Source: Bacteroidales bacterium
GTDB lineage: Bacteria > Bacteroidota > Bacteroidia > Bacteroidales > FEN-979
Direction of reading: 5' to 3'
NCBI GenBank assembly: GCA_030681475.1
Contig: JAUXWT010000058.1
Span: 47,094-111,093, forward strand
Length of the DNA stretch: 64,000 bases
In this document: positions 48,250 to 57,624 of the stretch, piece after piece
Position numbering within the stretch: position 1 is the stretch's first letter
How the letters are laid out: the number at the start of each line of letters is the position of its first letter
Position numbers and translations under genes: made by a program
The notes under the pieces: generated by a model
Databases searched by the model: none
The model's input: the letters and a program-made list of their open reading frames with translations, nothing else
Told to the model about the DNA's origin: nothing

Positions 48250-51200
48250 TTAAAATTCAATTTTATCCATTTTTCTGATCACAACAAATGTATCGCGGTT
48301 CACCCCTACCGGTCCCCAGTAGTTGAAGTGGTAGGTAAACTGTCCATAGCCGCCCATCAGCATATTGGGTTTCAGATGAACCCGCGTAAGACTATTATGC
48401 CCCCCTGAACGACGGTTCCCTCTTATCTGTGACTTTGGTTTTGAGTAGGTCCGCTCCGGTGAATGATAAACAAAACAAAGTCCCCTGGGAATGCGTGCGC
48501 TCACACATGCCCTTGCGCTGTAAACACCGTTATCATTATATATCTCTACCCAATCATTGTCCTTAATCCCAAGTTCGGCGGCATCCTCCTCGCTGAGCCA
48601 TACTGGCACCATCCCCCTTCCAAGCGTAAGCATCCGGAGATTATCTCCATAGGTGGAATGAATATGCCACTTACCATGCGGTGTAAGGTAATTTAGCACC
48701 ATGGCGTCTTTTCCGACCAGCGTTTTACGCAATTCCCCATAAACTTCGGGTTTGGGCGAAGGTTTATAAGATGGCAGGTTCTCTCCGAATTTAATGTATC
48801 CTTCATGGTCGAGATACAAATGTTGGCGGCCGGTAAGTGTTCTCCAGGGCACCAGGCGCTCCACGTTGTACGTATAGGCTGCATAGGCCCGACCTTTGTC
48901 AAGCAACCCTGACCAGATCGGTGAATTGTTGTATCGCCGAGGCTGGGCCTGCAAGTCGGCATATGAAATCCGCACATCACGGCTGCCTTCGGCCAGGTCG
49001 GTCAGGATCAACCCGGTCTTTTTCTCTGCATTTTTATACGCCCGGTAGCTCAGTTCGCCATTGGTGAGTGACGACATGCGGAGAATGGCGTTGATCGCCT
49101 CTTCATCATGTTCCAGGGATGGATAAAAATCGTCGCCGATCCGGTGAAGATGGTCTTTGTCTGCAGCCAATATATCGTAAACATCGCCGGCAACAAATGA
49201 ATTGCCATGTGCCCCGATGGGTCCATTCCGCATATTGGGACCCAGGCTGCAGAACCTGTCATACACTTTTGTGTAATCGCGTTGCACCATGACCATGTTG
49301 TGCATGGACTTACCAGGTATCGCTTCGCATTCACCCTTGCCCCAGTCGCGAATGAAGGGTTGCGAGATCTCTGCGACAGAATCATGAGCCAGTGGCGTGT
49401 TAACAACATCAACAATCGGTCTATTAAAATGTTCTTTCGCAGTTTCACTGGTAACCTTTGCAATGGAACGGAAGATCGCCCAATCGCTTCGCGACTCCCA
49501 CACAGGTGGAATGGCTGCCGAAAGCGGGTGAATGAAGGAGTGCATGTCGGTGCTGTTCAGGTCGGCCTTTTCGTACCAAGAGGCGGAGGGCAATACGATG
49601 TCTGAATACAGTGCACTGGTGTCCATCCTGAAATTGAGGTCAACGATCAGGTCCATTTTACCGGTTGGCGCATTTTCGAGCCAGTTGACTTCATTAAGCT
49701 GACCCGCTGCGACCTCCTCGGCAATTGAATTGTGATGCGTGCCAAGGTAGTGCTTCAGGAAATACTCATGGCCTTTGGCGCTCGACATAATGGCATTGCC
49801 CCGCCAGATGTACCACACCCGTGGAAAGTTGATTTCAGCATCAGGATCGGCGACGGAATATTTTAACTCCTTTTTCTTAAGTTTTTCAATGATATAAGCT
49901 TTTATCTCTTCATCATTTTTAGCGCCGGATGCCACCGCGTCCTGAACGACCTCAAAATTATTCCGGTTAAATTGCGGGTAGAAAGGCATCCATCCGTTTC
50001 GTACAGATTTCACGATCAAATCGGCGGTATGCTGCGCTGTAAGGTCATTTTTTTGTGCAGTATTATACTCAGACTGATGTCCGTCATACCGATACTGGTC
50101 GGAATTCATGTAATGCCAGATCGGAGACTGCTGCAGTCGTGCCGCAGGATTCCAGTCGCGTGCCGACATGATCGAACCCCATGAATCCACCGGCGCGAGT
50201 TTTTCCTGGCCAACATAGTGATTGATTCCGCCTCCGTTCCTGCCCACACAACCGCACATCAACAGGGCTGTGATCCCTGCACGGTAGATGAGATTCTGAT
50301 GATACCAATGATTTACCCCTGCCCCGATGATGATCATGCACTTGCCGTTGGTGGCTTCGGCCGTTCTTCCCCATTCGCGGGCAAACTGCAGAACAGTATT
50401 CCGGCCAATGCCGGTAAATATCTCCTGCCAGGCAGGTGTATAGGCAGCTTTATCATTGTTGTAATCCTGGGGATATTCCCCTTCCAGGCCACGATCTACG
50501 CCATATTGGGCCATTAGCAGATCATAAACGGTGGTAACTTTCACCTTTGTGCCTGTGATTGTTTCGATCATCTTAACTGGAACGCCGCGTTCACTATGCA
50601 GGTTATAGGCAAAGTCGACAAAATCCACCAGGGCGACTTCATCCCGATGGCCGATCAGGCTCAACAATGGATTAAAAGTATCACCGGTTTCCGCATCTTC
50701 GGACTTCATGTTCCATTTGCCATCGGCAGTTCCCCAACGGTGGCCAACGCTTCCGCCCGGGCAAACAAGATTTCCTGTCGCGTCATCGAAATTCAGAAAT
50801 TTCCACTCCCCATTCTCCACATCTTTGAACTTTTCTACCCGCGATGCACGCAACAGTCTCCCTGGAACCAGTTTCCCTCCGGATTCATCTAGCTCGACCA
50901 GATAAGGCGAATCGGTGTATCTTTTTATGTAATCAATAAAAAAGGGTACCTGTTTATCCACGTGATATTCTTTCAGAAGCACATGTGTCACGGCCATCCA
51001 AAAGGCGCCATCCTGCCCGGCATTGATGGCAATCCACTGATCGGAATATTTCGCAACCATGTTGAAATCGGGAGAAAATACAACTGTTTTGGTACCGTTA
51101 TGCCGTGATTCGGAAAAGAAATGAACATCGGGTGTGCGGGTCATTCCAAGGTTGGAACCCATACAGGCGATGAACTTGGCATTATACCAGTCGGCGCTTT

Positions 51201-51867
51201 CAGCCACATCGGTCTGTTCACCCCAAACTTCGGGGAAAGCGTTAGGCAGGTCGCAATACCAGTCATAAAAACTTAGGTTCACACCCCCCATAAGCTGCAG
51301 GAAGCGGGATCCGGCCGCATAACTGATCATCGACATGGCCGGGATGGGAGAGAATCCGACGAGCCGGTCGGGGCCATACTTTTTCACCGTGTAGATGTTG
51401 GCAGCCCCGATCATCTCCAGGGCTTCATCCCAATGAATTCTTCGGAAGCCTCCTTTTCCCCTTGCCTGTTGGTACGCCGTACGTTTTTCAGGATCAGACT
51501 GGATGTTTTCCCAAGCCTGAAAGGCATTGCCGGTTTTGGCCTTTTCCGCTCTGAACAGATCGATCAATTTCCCTCTGACGAGAGGATATTTAACACGTAG
51601 CGGAGAATAAAGGTACCATGAAAATGATATCCCGCGCTGGCACCCACGAGGTTCGTAGGGTGGCAGACTGCTTTCAAGCAAAGGATAATCAATCGCCTGG
51701 GTTTCCCAAACGACAATCCCGTTTTTAACATGAACATTCCAACTGCAACCGCCGGTACAATTTACTCCATGGGTGCTGCGCACCACCTTGTCGTGGGCAA
51801 AACGGTTTCGGTAAAACTCCTCCCACTTGCGGGTTTTAGGTGAAATCAGATCAGTAATCCAGCTCAT
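48250..51867 (-). CDS. narG: Respiratory nitrate reductase alpha subunit (membrane/cytoplasmic-type NarG)
   Basis: 1205 aa, [85 protein letters not shown]; no twin-arginine signal. Confidence 0.98.
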   Translation of the reverse strand: MSWITDLISPKTRKWEEFYRNRFAHDKVVRSTHGVNCTGGCSWNVHVKNGIVVWETQAIDYPLLESSLPPYEPRGCQRGISFSWYLYSPLRVKYPLVRGKLIDLFRAEKAKTGNAFQAWENIQSDPEKRTAYQQARGKGGFRRIHWDEALEMIGAANIYTVKKYGPDRLVGFSPIPAMSMISYAAGSRFLQLMGGVNLSFYDWYCDLPNAFPEVWGEQTDVAESADWYNAKFIACMGSNLGMTRTPDVHFFSESRHNGTKTVVFSPDFNMVAKYSDQWIAINAGQDGAFWMAVTHVLLKEYHVDKQVPFFIDYIKRYTDSPYLVELDESGGKLVPGRLLRASRVEKFKDVENGEWKFLNFDDATGNLVCPGGSVGHRWGTADGKWNMKSEDAETGDTFNPLLSLIGHRDEVALVDFVDFAYNLHSERGVPVKMIETITGTKVKVTTVYDLLMAQYGVDRGLEGEYPQDYNNDKAAYTPAWQEIFTGIGRNTVLQFAREWGRTAEATNGKCMIIIGAGVNHWYHQNLIYRAGITALLMCGCVGRNGGGINHYVGQEKLAPVDSWGSIMSARDWNPAARLQQSPIWHYMNSDQYRYDGHQSEYNTAQKNDLTAQHTADLIVKSVRNGWMPFYPQFNRNNFEVVQDAVASGAKNDEEIKAYIIEKLKKKELKYSVADPDAEINFPRVWYIWRGNAIMSSAKGHEYFLKHYLGTHHNSIAEEVAAGQLNEVNWLENAPTGKMDLIVDLNFRMDTSALYSDIVLPSASWYEKADLNSTDMHSFIHPLSAAIPPVWESRSDWAIFRSIAKVTSETAKEHFNRPIVDVVNTPLAHDSVAEISQPFIRDWGKGECEAIPGKSMHNMVMVQRDYTKVYDRFCSLGPNMRNGPIGAHGNSFVAGDVYDILAADKDHLHRIGDDFYPSLEHDEEAINAILRMSSLTNGELSYRAYKNAEKKTGLILTDLAEGSRDVRISYADLQAQPRRYNNSPIWSGLLDKGRAYAAYTYNVERLVPWRTLTGRQHLYLDHEGYIKFGENLPSYKPSPKPEVYGELRKTLVGKDAMVLNYLTPHGKWHIHSTYGDNLRMLTLGRGMVPVWLSEEDAAELGIKDNDWVEIYNDNGVYSARACVSARIPRGLCFVYHSPERTYSKPKSQIRGNRRSGGHNSLTRVHLKPNMLMGGYGQFTYHFNYWGPVGVNRDTFVVIRKMDKIEF

Positions 51868-51890
51868 TGGTAAGAAATTGGGTTATTGGG

Positions 51891-52736
51891 TTATTTTTCA
51901 GTTGCCAACTGGCGTGCAAATATATCATGGTTAACACTTGATCGCTTTCTCAATCGCCACAATCCTAAAAGTATCAGGACGGATATACACCAACCTCCGA
52001 TTCCCAACACCAGGAAGGGCACTGTTGCCCGATCGGTTTTACCATCGACCATATCTTGTGACACACTTTTGAGGTAAGCTGCGAGGTCGTAAACCTCTTG
52101 TTCGTTCAGCGGGTGATTGCCATATGCGTTAGCCATGGCCGGAAACGGAGGGGATTGTAGCATGGCTTTTAAACCTTGTCCTTTCAGCATAAAGTAGGAC
52201 AGGTTCAGACCTTTAGCCAAAGTTCCTCCTACCCCGCCGTCATTATGTACAGCATGGCAAGTGATACAAGGCGTTCCGGCGTTTTTAAAGGGTGAATTAC
52301 CTGCAAACAGGGCTTTCCCCCGAACAATATTGTCAAAAGTGGCAGAATTAAGAAAGGTGTCTGCAACGGCAGATGAAGCCGAACCTCCTTTTGAATCGAT
52401 ATACATGATGATGGCAGACAATTCACTGTCGGTTCCCACAAAGGGTGGCATCAACAGGTTATTGTATTCTTTGCCAATAGCCACCGCGGCCGGGTCACCA
52501 CTTTTTATGACATCAGCAGAATTTTTGATAAATTTTGTCAGCCAGGCTTTATCGGTTCTTTTTGTAATCCCTGCCAGATCGGGTCCAACCAACCTCCCGC
52601 CGCCAATGGAATGGCAAGCGGCACAGTTCCGTTTATAGAGATCAGCGCCATCCTGGGCACCCACATACAATACTAGAAAACAGAAAGTAAAAAAAATTGT
52701 CACCCTTTGCATAACAACCACTTTTTCAGATTTCAA
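51891..52736 (-). CDS. Two-heme c-type cytochrome with C-terminal TM anchor
   Basis: 281 aa, signal peptide, CAACH and CITCH motifs, C-terminal hydrophobic helix VPFLVLGIGGWCISVLILLGLW; 23 nt upstream of narG. Confidence 0.92.
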   Translation of the reverse strand: MKSEKVVVMQRVTIFFTFCFLVLYVGAQDGADLYKRNCAACHSIGGGRLVGPDLAGITKRTDKAWLTKFIKNSADVIKSGDPAAVAIGKEYNNLLMPPFVGTDSELSAIIMYIDSKGGSASSAVADTFLNSATFDNIVRGKALFAGNSPFKNAGTPCITCHAVHNDGGVGGTLAKGLNLSYFMLKGQGLKAMLQSPPFPAMANAYGNHPLNEQEVYDLAAYLKSVSQDMVDGKTDRATVPFLVLGIGGWCISVLILLGLWRLRKRSSVNHDIFARQLATEK

Positions 52737-52868
52737 ACCAAGTTAGTGTTTGCAAACATAAACAATTTTCAATTTTGTTTCAATTCTGTAATTAAGTATT
52801 TTATTATTTATTTTGATTATAAATAACATATAAAGACTATTTATAACAACAATGCATTTTTCATAGCA

Positions 52869-52927
52869 TAGTACCATAATTGTGTGGATTAGTACCATTT
52901 GATTGAGCGTTGTTTAAACTATCTTTG
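52869..52927 (+). promoter_or_regulatory. araC-type gene promoter with two TAGTACCAT direct repeats
   Basis: TAGTACCAT at 52869-52877 and 52890-52898 (21-bp period), TTTG at 52898-52901, TATCTTTG at 52920-52927. Confidence 0.65.
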
Positions 52928-52956
52928 TAGGACAATTCAATTCATTTTTATAGAAA

Positions 52957-53820
52957 ATGTCTGCCGAACCACTTAGTCAAACATATAACAATCCGTTATT
53001 GGAATTCCAGATATTTAAACTGAACCACCCACCTGTGGGAGAGTTCAGTAAACCAAATAAAAGACAATGGTATTCCTTTATTTATGTAATGAGAGGAAGT
53101 GGGGTGCTGTCGATAGATTTTGAAGAGCATCTTGCCATTCAGAACAAATTGTTTTTTATCGAAAAGTATAAACAGTGGAATTGGATCAAACTCGATAAGT
53201 TAACCGGAATAATGGTACAATTCACTGATACTTTTTACAACCTTGTATATACTGGCAATCCGAAAATCAGGAGTGACCAGTCACTTATCGGAGAGTTTTC
53301 CCCGTTTATAAAAATCGATAACGATATGGCAAAAGAATGGGAATATATTCTGCATATCCTTTTAAAAGAATTTTCAGAGTTAAAAGAAAATTCCAAAGAG
53401 ATCATATGTCTGGGTTTGAAAATAATGGTAATGATGTACCGCAGAAGCGCCTTCTCAAATGGTGTTTTCTTTATTGCCAACCAAAAGAAGTTGTTATTCA
53501 ATGAATTCAGAAATCTACTGAATAGAAGATTTGCAGAGTTGAAAACCCCAAAGGAATTTGCGCTGTTGCTGAATATTACTCCAAACTATTTAAATGCTGT
53601 TTGCAAGGAAATATGCAATAAAACTGTGAGCGAGATTATTCAGGAACGGGTAATCCTTGAAGCAAAAAGACTTTTGGTCCATTCCGGGCTCAGTGTTTCT
53701 GAAATTTCATATCAACTCGGATTTGAGGACAACTCGTATTTTGGAAGATATTTTAAAAAAGCGGTTGGCATGCCTCCGAAGAAATACAAGGTTGTCAATT
53801 ATAACGCACTGAATGTTTAA
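52957..53820 (+). CDS. AraC-family transcriptional regulator
   Basis: 287 aa, C-terminal HTH FALLLNITPNYLNAVCKEICNKTVSEIIQERVILEAKRLLVHSGLSVSEISYQLGFEDNSYFGRYFKKAVGMPPKKYK. Confidence 0.95.
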   Translation: MSAEPLSQTYNNPLLEFQIFKLNHPPVGEFSKPNKRQWYSFIYVMRGSGVLSIDFEEHLAIQNKLFFIEKYKQWNWIKLDKLTGIMVQFTDTFYNLVYTGNPKIRSDQSLIGEFSPFIKIDNDMAKEWEYILHILLKEFSELKENSKEIICLGLKIMVMMYRRSAFSNGVFFIANQKKLLFNEFRNLLNRRFAELKTPKEFALLLNITPNYLNAVCKEICNKTVSEIIQERVILEAKRLLVHSGLSVSEISYQLGFEDNSYFGRYFKKAVGMPPKKYKVVNYNALNV

Positions 53821-53836
53821 CCTTAAAACATTTATC

Positions 53837-54778
53837 ATGAAGACTCAAATTAATTCTATTTTGATCCCCACTGATTTTTCAGCAGTTGCCGAGGGCGCCC
53901 TGAAGGTGGGGCTTGCCATTGCAAAGAGACAGCATGCTGAAATTACATTATTGCACGTTATTGACCGGTTTTCATACCTGCAACCGGCGGAGGTTTTTCT
54001 TCCGGAATTTCAAATTATTCCGGACATAAAACTATCGATGGAGGCGACTTTAAGTAAACTTGCCGGAAAAATTCAAAAAGAGTCGGGCATCGTGGTTACA
54101 TCAACGGTAATGGACGGAATTCCGTCAGACTGCATCTGCAGCCTTGCGTATAATGAGAACTTCAGCCTTATCGTCATGGGAACACATGGAACATCCGGAA
54201 TCCGCGAATTCTTCATCGGATCGGAGGCATTCCGGGTGGTAAAAAACGCTACATGTCCAGTCTTGTCAATCCCCGGAAACTGGGTGAAAACCGATTTTGA
54301 AAAGGTAATTTTTCCAATCAGGATCACGGAGGGAACCCTGGATAAATATGCTTATGCCAGGCCTATCATTGAAAAAAATAATTCTGTCCTGATACTTTTA
54401 GGTCTGGCTGAAATGAAAAAGCCCGGTGAAATACCGGAAATTTCATTGCTCATGGATAAAATCAAACTACAGTTGCATAACGACAATGTTGACTTCAGAT
54501 CGGTATTAAGCCCCTGTAAAAATTTCCCGGCAAAAGTTATTAAGATGGCTAAGGAGTCCGGAGCAGATTTGATCGTACTTACGGCAAATTTCGACAGCGA
54601 TTTCAAGGCCTATTTTGTCGGACCGTTCGCACAACAGGTTGTGAATCACTCCAGATTGCCTGTATTAAGTATAAAGCCATCGTACACAAAATCGGAAACT
54701 ACTTCGTCAGAGGAGCTTGCGCAAAACTGGGGGACATCAGTCAGTGTTTCTGATGATGGAACGCCATCAAATCAATAG
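53837..54778 (+). CDS. Universal stress protein (tandem UspA domains)
   Basis: ILIPTDFSAVAEGALKVGLAIAKRQHAEITLLHVID, LIVMGTHGTSGIREFFIGSEAFRVVKNATCPVLSIP; second domain downstream. Confidence 0.93.
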   Translation: MKTQINSILIPTDFSAVAEGALKVGLAIAKRQHAEITLLHVIDRFSYLQPAEVFLPEFQIIPDIKLSMEATLSKLAGKIQKESGIVVTSTVMDGIPSDCICSLAYNENFSLIVMGTHGTSGIREFFIGSEAFRVVKNATCPVLSIPGNWVKTDFEKVIFPIRITEGTLDKYAYARPIIEKNNSVLILLGLAEMKKPGEIPEISLLMDKIKLQLHNDNVDFRSVLSPCKNFPAKVIKMAKESGADLIVLTANFDSDFKAYFVGPFAQQVVNHSRLPVLSIKPSYTKSETTSSEELAQNWGTSVSVSDDGTPSNQ

Positions 54779-54818
54779 TTAAATAATTGCAATACCAACC
54801 CACTTTAATTATCAAAAC

Positions 54819-55145
54819 ATGAATAATATTTCTTTTCAATCGGTTCATTTTAAAGCCAGTACACATCTTGAAGAATTTGTAACAGTGAAATTATCAAAAA
54901 TTCTTGACCAGGATTCCTCCATTATAAGGGCAGATGTCACCCTTTTTGAAGGTGCATCCGGAAATCCCAGAAACCGTTTCTGTGAGATCGAACTTTCCGT
55001 TCCAGGCGACAATCTGTTTATCAAAAAGAACAGTGAAAATTATGAAAAATCCATATTGGCCGCTGTTACCGCCTTGCAACAAATCATTCATCGCAAGAAA
55101 AAGAAACACATTAACAAACTTAAAAAACATAGGGAAACGCAATAA
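54819..55145 (+). CDS. Second HPF/sigma-54 modulation family protein
   Basis: 108 aa, ISFQSVHFKASTHLEEFVTVKLSKILDQDSSIIRADVTLFEG. Confidence 0.8.
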   Translation: MNNISFQSVHFKASTHLEEFVTVKLSKILDQDSSIIRADVTLFEGASGNPRNRFCEIELSVPGDNLFIKKNSENYEKSILAAVTALQQIIHRKKKKHINKLKKHRETQ

Positions 55146-55167
55146 AATTATTTAACGCCATCTTGTC

Positions 55168-55969
55168 ATGAAAAACAATGAATTGAAGGTTATTTTAGTG
55201 CCGACTGATTTTTCCGACTTATCGAAAAACGCGCTTAAAACGGCTATCAGTATTTGTGAACGTCAGTCAGCCCTTATGATACTTGTTCATATCATAGAGG
55301 TGAGCAGGTACACGCAATCAGATCCAATTTCGGCAATGATCGAGTACATTCCGAAATTGAGGGACAGCGCAAAGGCAATGATCAAAAAAATATGGCATAT
55401 CGGGCATCCGTGAATTCTTCATTGGATCAACTGCTTACCGGGTTGTAAAAAATGCTCCTTGTCCTGTTCTTACAATTCCATCGGAGGGTGAATGGAAATC
55501 ATTTAAAAAGATCCTGTTCCCGATCAGATTAACGCCTGGCGCTTTGGAAAAATACGATTTTATCCGCCCGATCATCCGTAAAAACAATTCTCAGCTTATC
55601 GTCATGGGAATCACTACAGAATCTCCGCAGGGAAAGATCTCCAAAGTAGTGGAGATGGTTGACACACTTAAAGATAAACTTGCTGAAGATGAAATAAAAG
55701 TTAAAACCAATTACAATATTTCCATCAATATCCCGGAGCAGGTGCTTGCATTTGCCAGGAAGAATAAGGTTGATCTGATCGTGATTACCGCGAACATTGA
55801 CATCTCTTTAAAAAGTTTTTTCGTAGGCCGATATGCACAACAGATCGTGAACCATTCCAAGGTGCCTGTCCTTAGTATATTACCCGCGTTGATTCCCAAA
55901 TCTCAGGAACCGCATCCGCATCTGGGGATAGACACAAATTTTAATCCAACGTTGTTGCTTGATTTTTAA
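55168..55969 (+). pseudogene. Universal stress protein, disrupted by internal deletion/frameshift
   Basis: Frame 1 MKNNELKVILVPTDFSDLSKNALKTAISICERQ...SAKAMIKK, then other frame GISGIREFFIGSTAYRVVKNAPCPVLTIPSEGEWKSFKKILFPIRL...; junction about 55382-55402. Confidence 0.8.
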
Positions 55970-55994
55970 TCGCATCAGAAAGGGGGTTTTGATA

Positions 55995-57317
55995 TCATTC
56001 CAATTTTGAAAACCAAATCTCAAGCCTGTCAAACGCCTCCACCAACCTGGGGCAGTTTTCACGGATAAATGGCTCACCCGGTTCATTTTCCATGCCTGCA
56101 AGCATCGAGGCTTCCAATACTTGTTTTCCGTCGAAATCGACATAGGCGATCCTCGCGGTTAATTCATCTCTGAATGGCGCAAAGTCCTTACCCGGCAACA
56201 TGGCAACGCCGGTCTCCTCCAGAATGCGACTGCAGAGCGTTGGGGAATCGAAAATGTTATGCGTTTTAAGGACATCGCGGTAAATCTCAAAATTTGGAAA
56301 AAGGTAAAATCCGCCATGAGGCAGCGGTATATCCACCTTCATTCCGTGTAACCTGGCCGTCAGGTATTTTGCGAGCGCAGTCAGGATTCGCCGGACATGG
56401 GAAAGATAAAGGTCGATTTCAGCGTGTTGACTAAAGGCGGTAACCGCAGCATATTGTATGGGCGCCGAAGTTGAGGTATATGTTTCGCTGGCCACCACAG
56501 CCATTGCATCCATCAGCCACTTGAGGTTCGAAGGAAAGGAAAACGTTCCCAACCGCCATCCTCCTGCCCCACACCATTTACTTAACCCGCTGCTGACGAT
56601 GGTTCCTTCGGGATAAAACTGTGCAATTGAGACATGCTTTCCCTCGTGATGGATCATTCCATATATCTCATCCGATACAACGATTACATTGTATTTGCGG
56701 GCAACATTCGCAAGCAGTTTCAGCCGTTCAACCGGGTAAGTATAACCCGTTGGATTTGAAGGGTAATTGAGGATCAGGACGCGGGGTCTCCCGGGATCCT
56801 CCATACATATGTCTTCCAGATCCTGATAACTCAACCTCCAGAAGTTATCTTCCCTTGCAGGCGCCCACTTCACATGCCTCCCGATAATCCTGGCCTGCGG
56901 TGAATAAGAGACCCAACTGGGGGTCGGAATCACAAGGTCGCCGTAATAAACAAGCTGAAGCAGAAAAATCAGCTCCTTCGAACCTGGTCCGATCAGCACA
57001 TTAGCCGGATCTGTATCCAGGTTCTGCGTTCTTAAATTGAATCCTGCCACAGTTTCACGCAACTGTTTTAATCCGGTAACCGGCAGGTAATCCTTCTGAT
57101 GTGCGTTCCTGCAAAGGGCTTCAACAACGATCTCAGGAACCGGGAACGGGGACTGTCCAAGTCCCAGCCTGAAAACCTCTTTACCTTCGTCTTGCAATTT
57201 CTGACATAATTCATTGATCGCCAGTGTGGCAGAGGTTTTTAACCCCCTAACATTCAGGTTGAGGTTAGTCGGAACATTTGAATTATTATTTTCCATAGTG
57301 TTTGATAGAAGTGGCAA
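55995..57317 (-). CDS. Class I/II PLP-dependent aminotransferase
   Basis: 440 aa, GSKELIFLLQLVYYGDLVIPTPSWVSYSPQARI, LNYPSNPTGYTYP, VVSDEIYGMIHHEGKHVS, SSGLSKWCGAGGWRLG. Confidence 0.93.
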   Translation of the reverse strand: MPLLSNTMENNNSNVPTNLNLNVRGLKTSATLAINELCQKLQDEGKEVFRLGLGQSPFPVPEIVVEALCRNAHQKDYLPVTGLKQLRETVAGFNLRTQNLDTDPANVLIGPGSKELIFLLQLVYYGDLVIPTPSWVSYSPQARIIGRHVKWAPAREDNFWRLSYQDLEDICMEDPGRPRVLILNYPSNPTGYTYPVERLKLLANVARKYNVIVVSDEIYGMIHHEGKHVSIAQFYPEGTIVSSGLSKWCGAGGWRLGTFSFPSNLKWLMDAMAVVASETYTSTSAPIQYAAVTAFSQHAEIDLYLSHVRRILTALAKYLTARLHGMKVDIPLPHGGFYLFPNFEIYRDVLKTHNIFDSPTLCSRILEETGVAMLPGKDFAPFRDELTARIAYVDFDGKQVLEASMLAGMENEPGEPFIRENCPRLVEAFDRLEIWFSKLE

Positions 57318-57624
57318 GAATTTGTGTTAAGATCTATTATGGTGACGCGCTGCGGAAACGGGATCTGGATGCCATGCACTTTGAAAGCATTAAAAATTCT
57401 GATTGACAGATCACTTTTAATATTTTCGATCCTGAAAACCTCCCCGGCCCAAAAATACACTGTGAATATTAAGATTATCAGCCCCAGAAGGTTGGCAACT
57501 TTAAAAGCATAATCGTCAATTTTTATGAGTGCATAGTTTAAAAAATCATCCGTTTTTTCTCAGATTAATTTCTTATGTTCCATGATCCTGGTCATATCGT
57601 AATGCCGGTCAACCGCATCATAAC

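Noticed and set aside
57254-57512. Small ORFs (62-68 aa, both strands) in the gap between the aminotransferase and the KamA-like gene
   Set aside because: No recognisable motif, overlapping on both strands; insufficient support for a gene.
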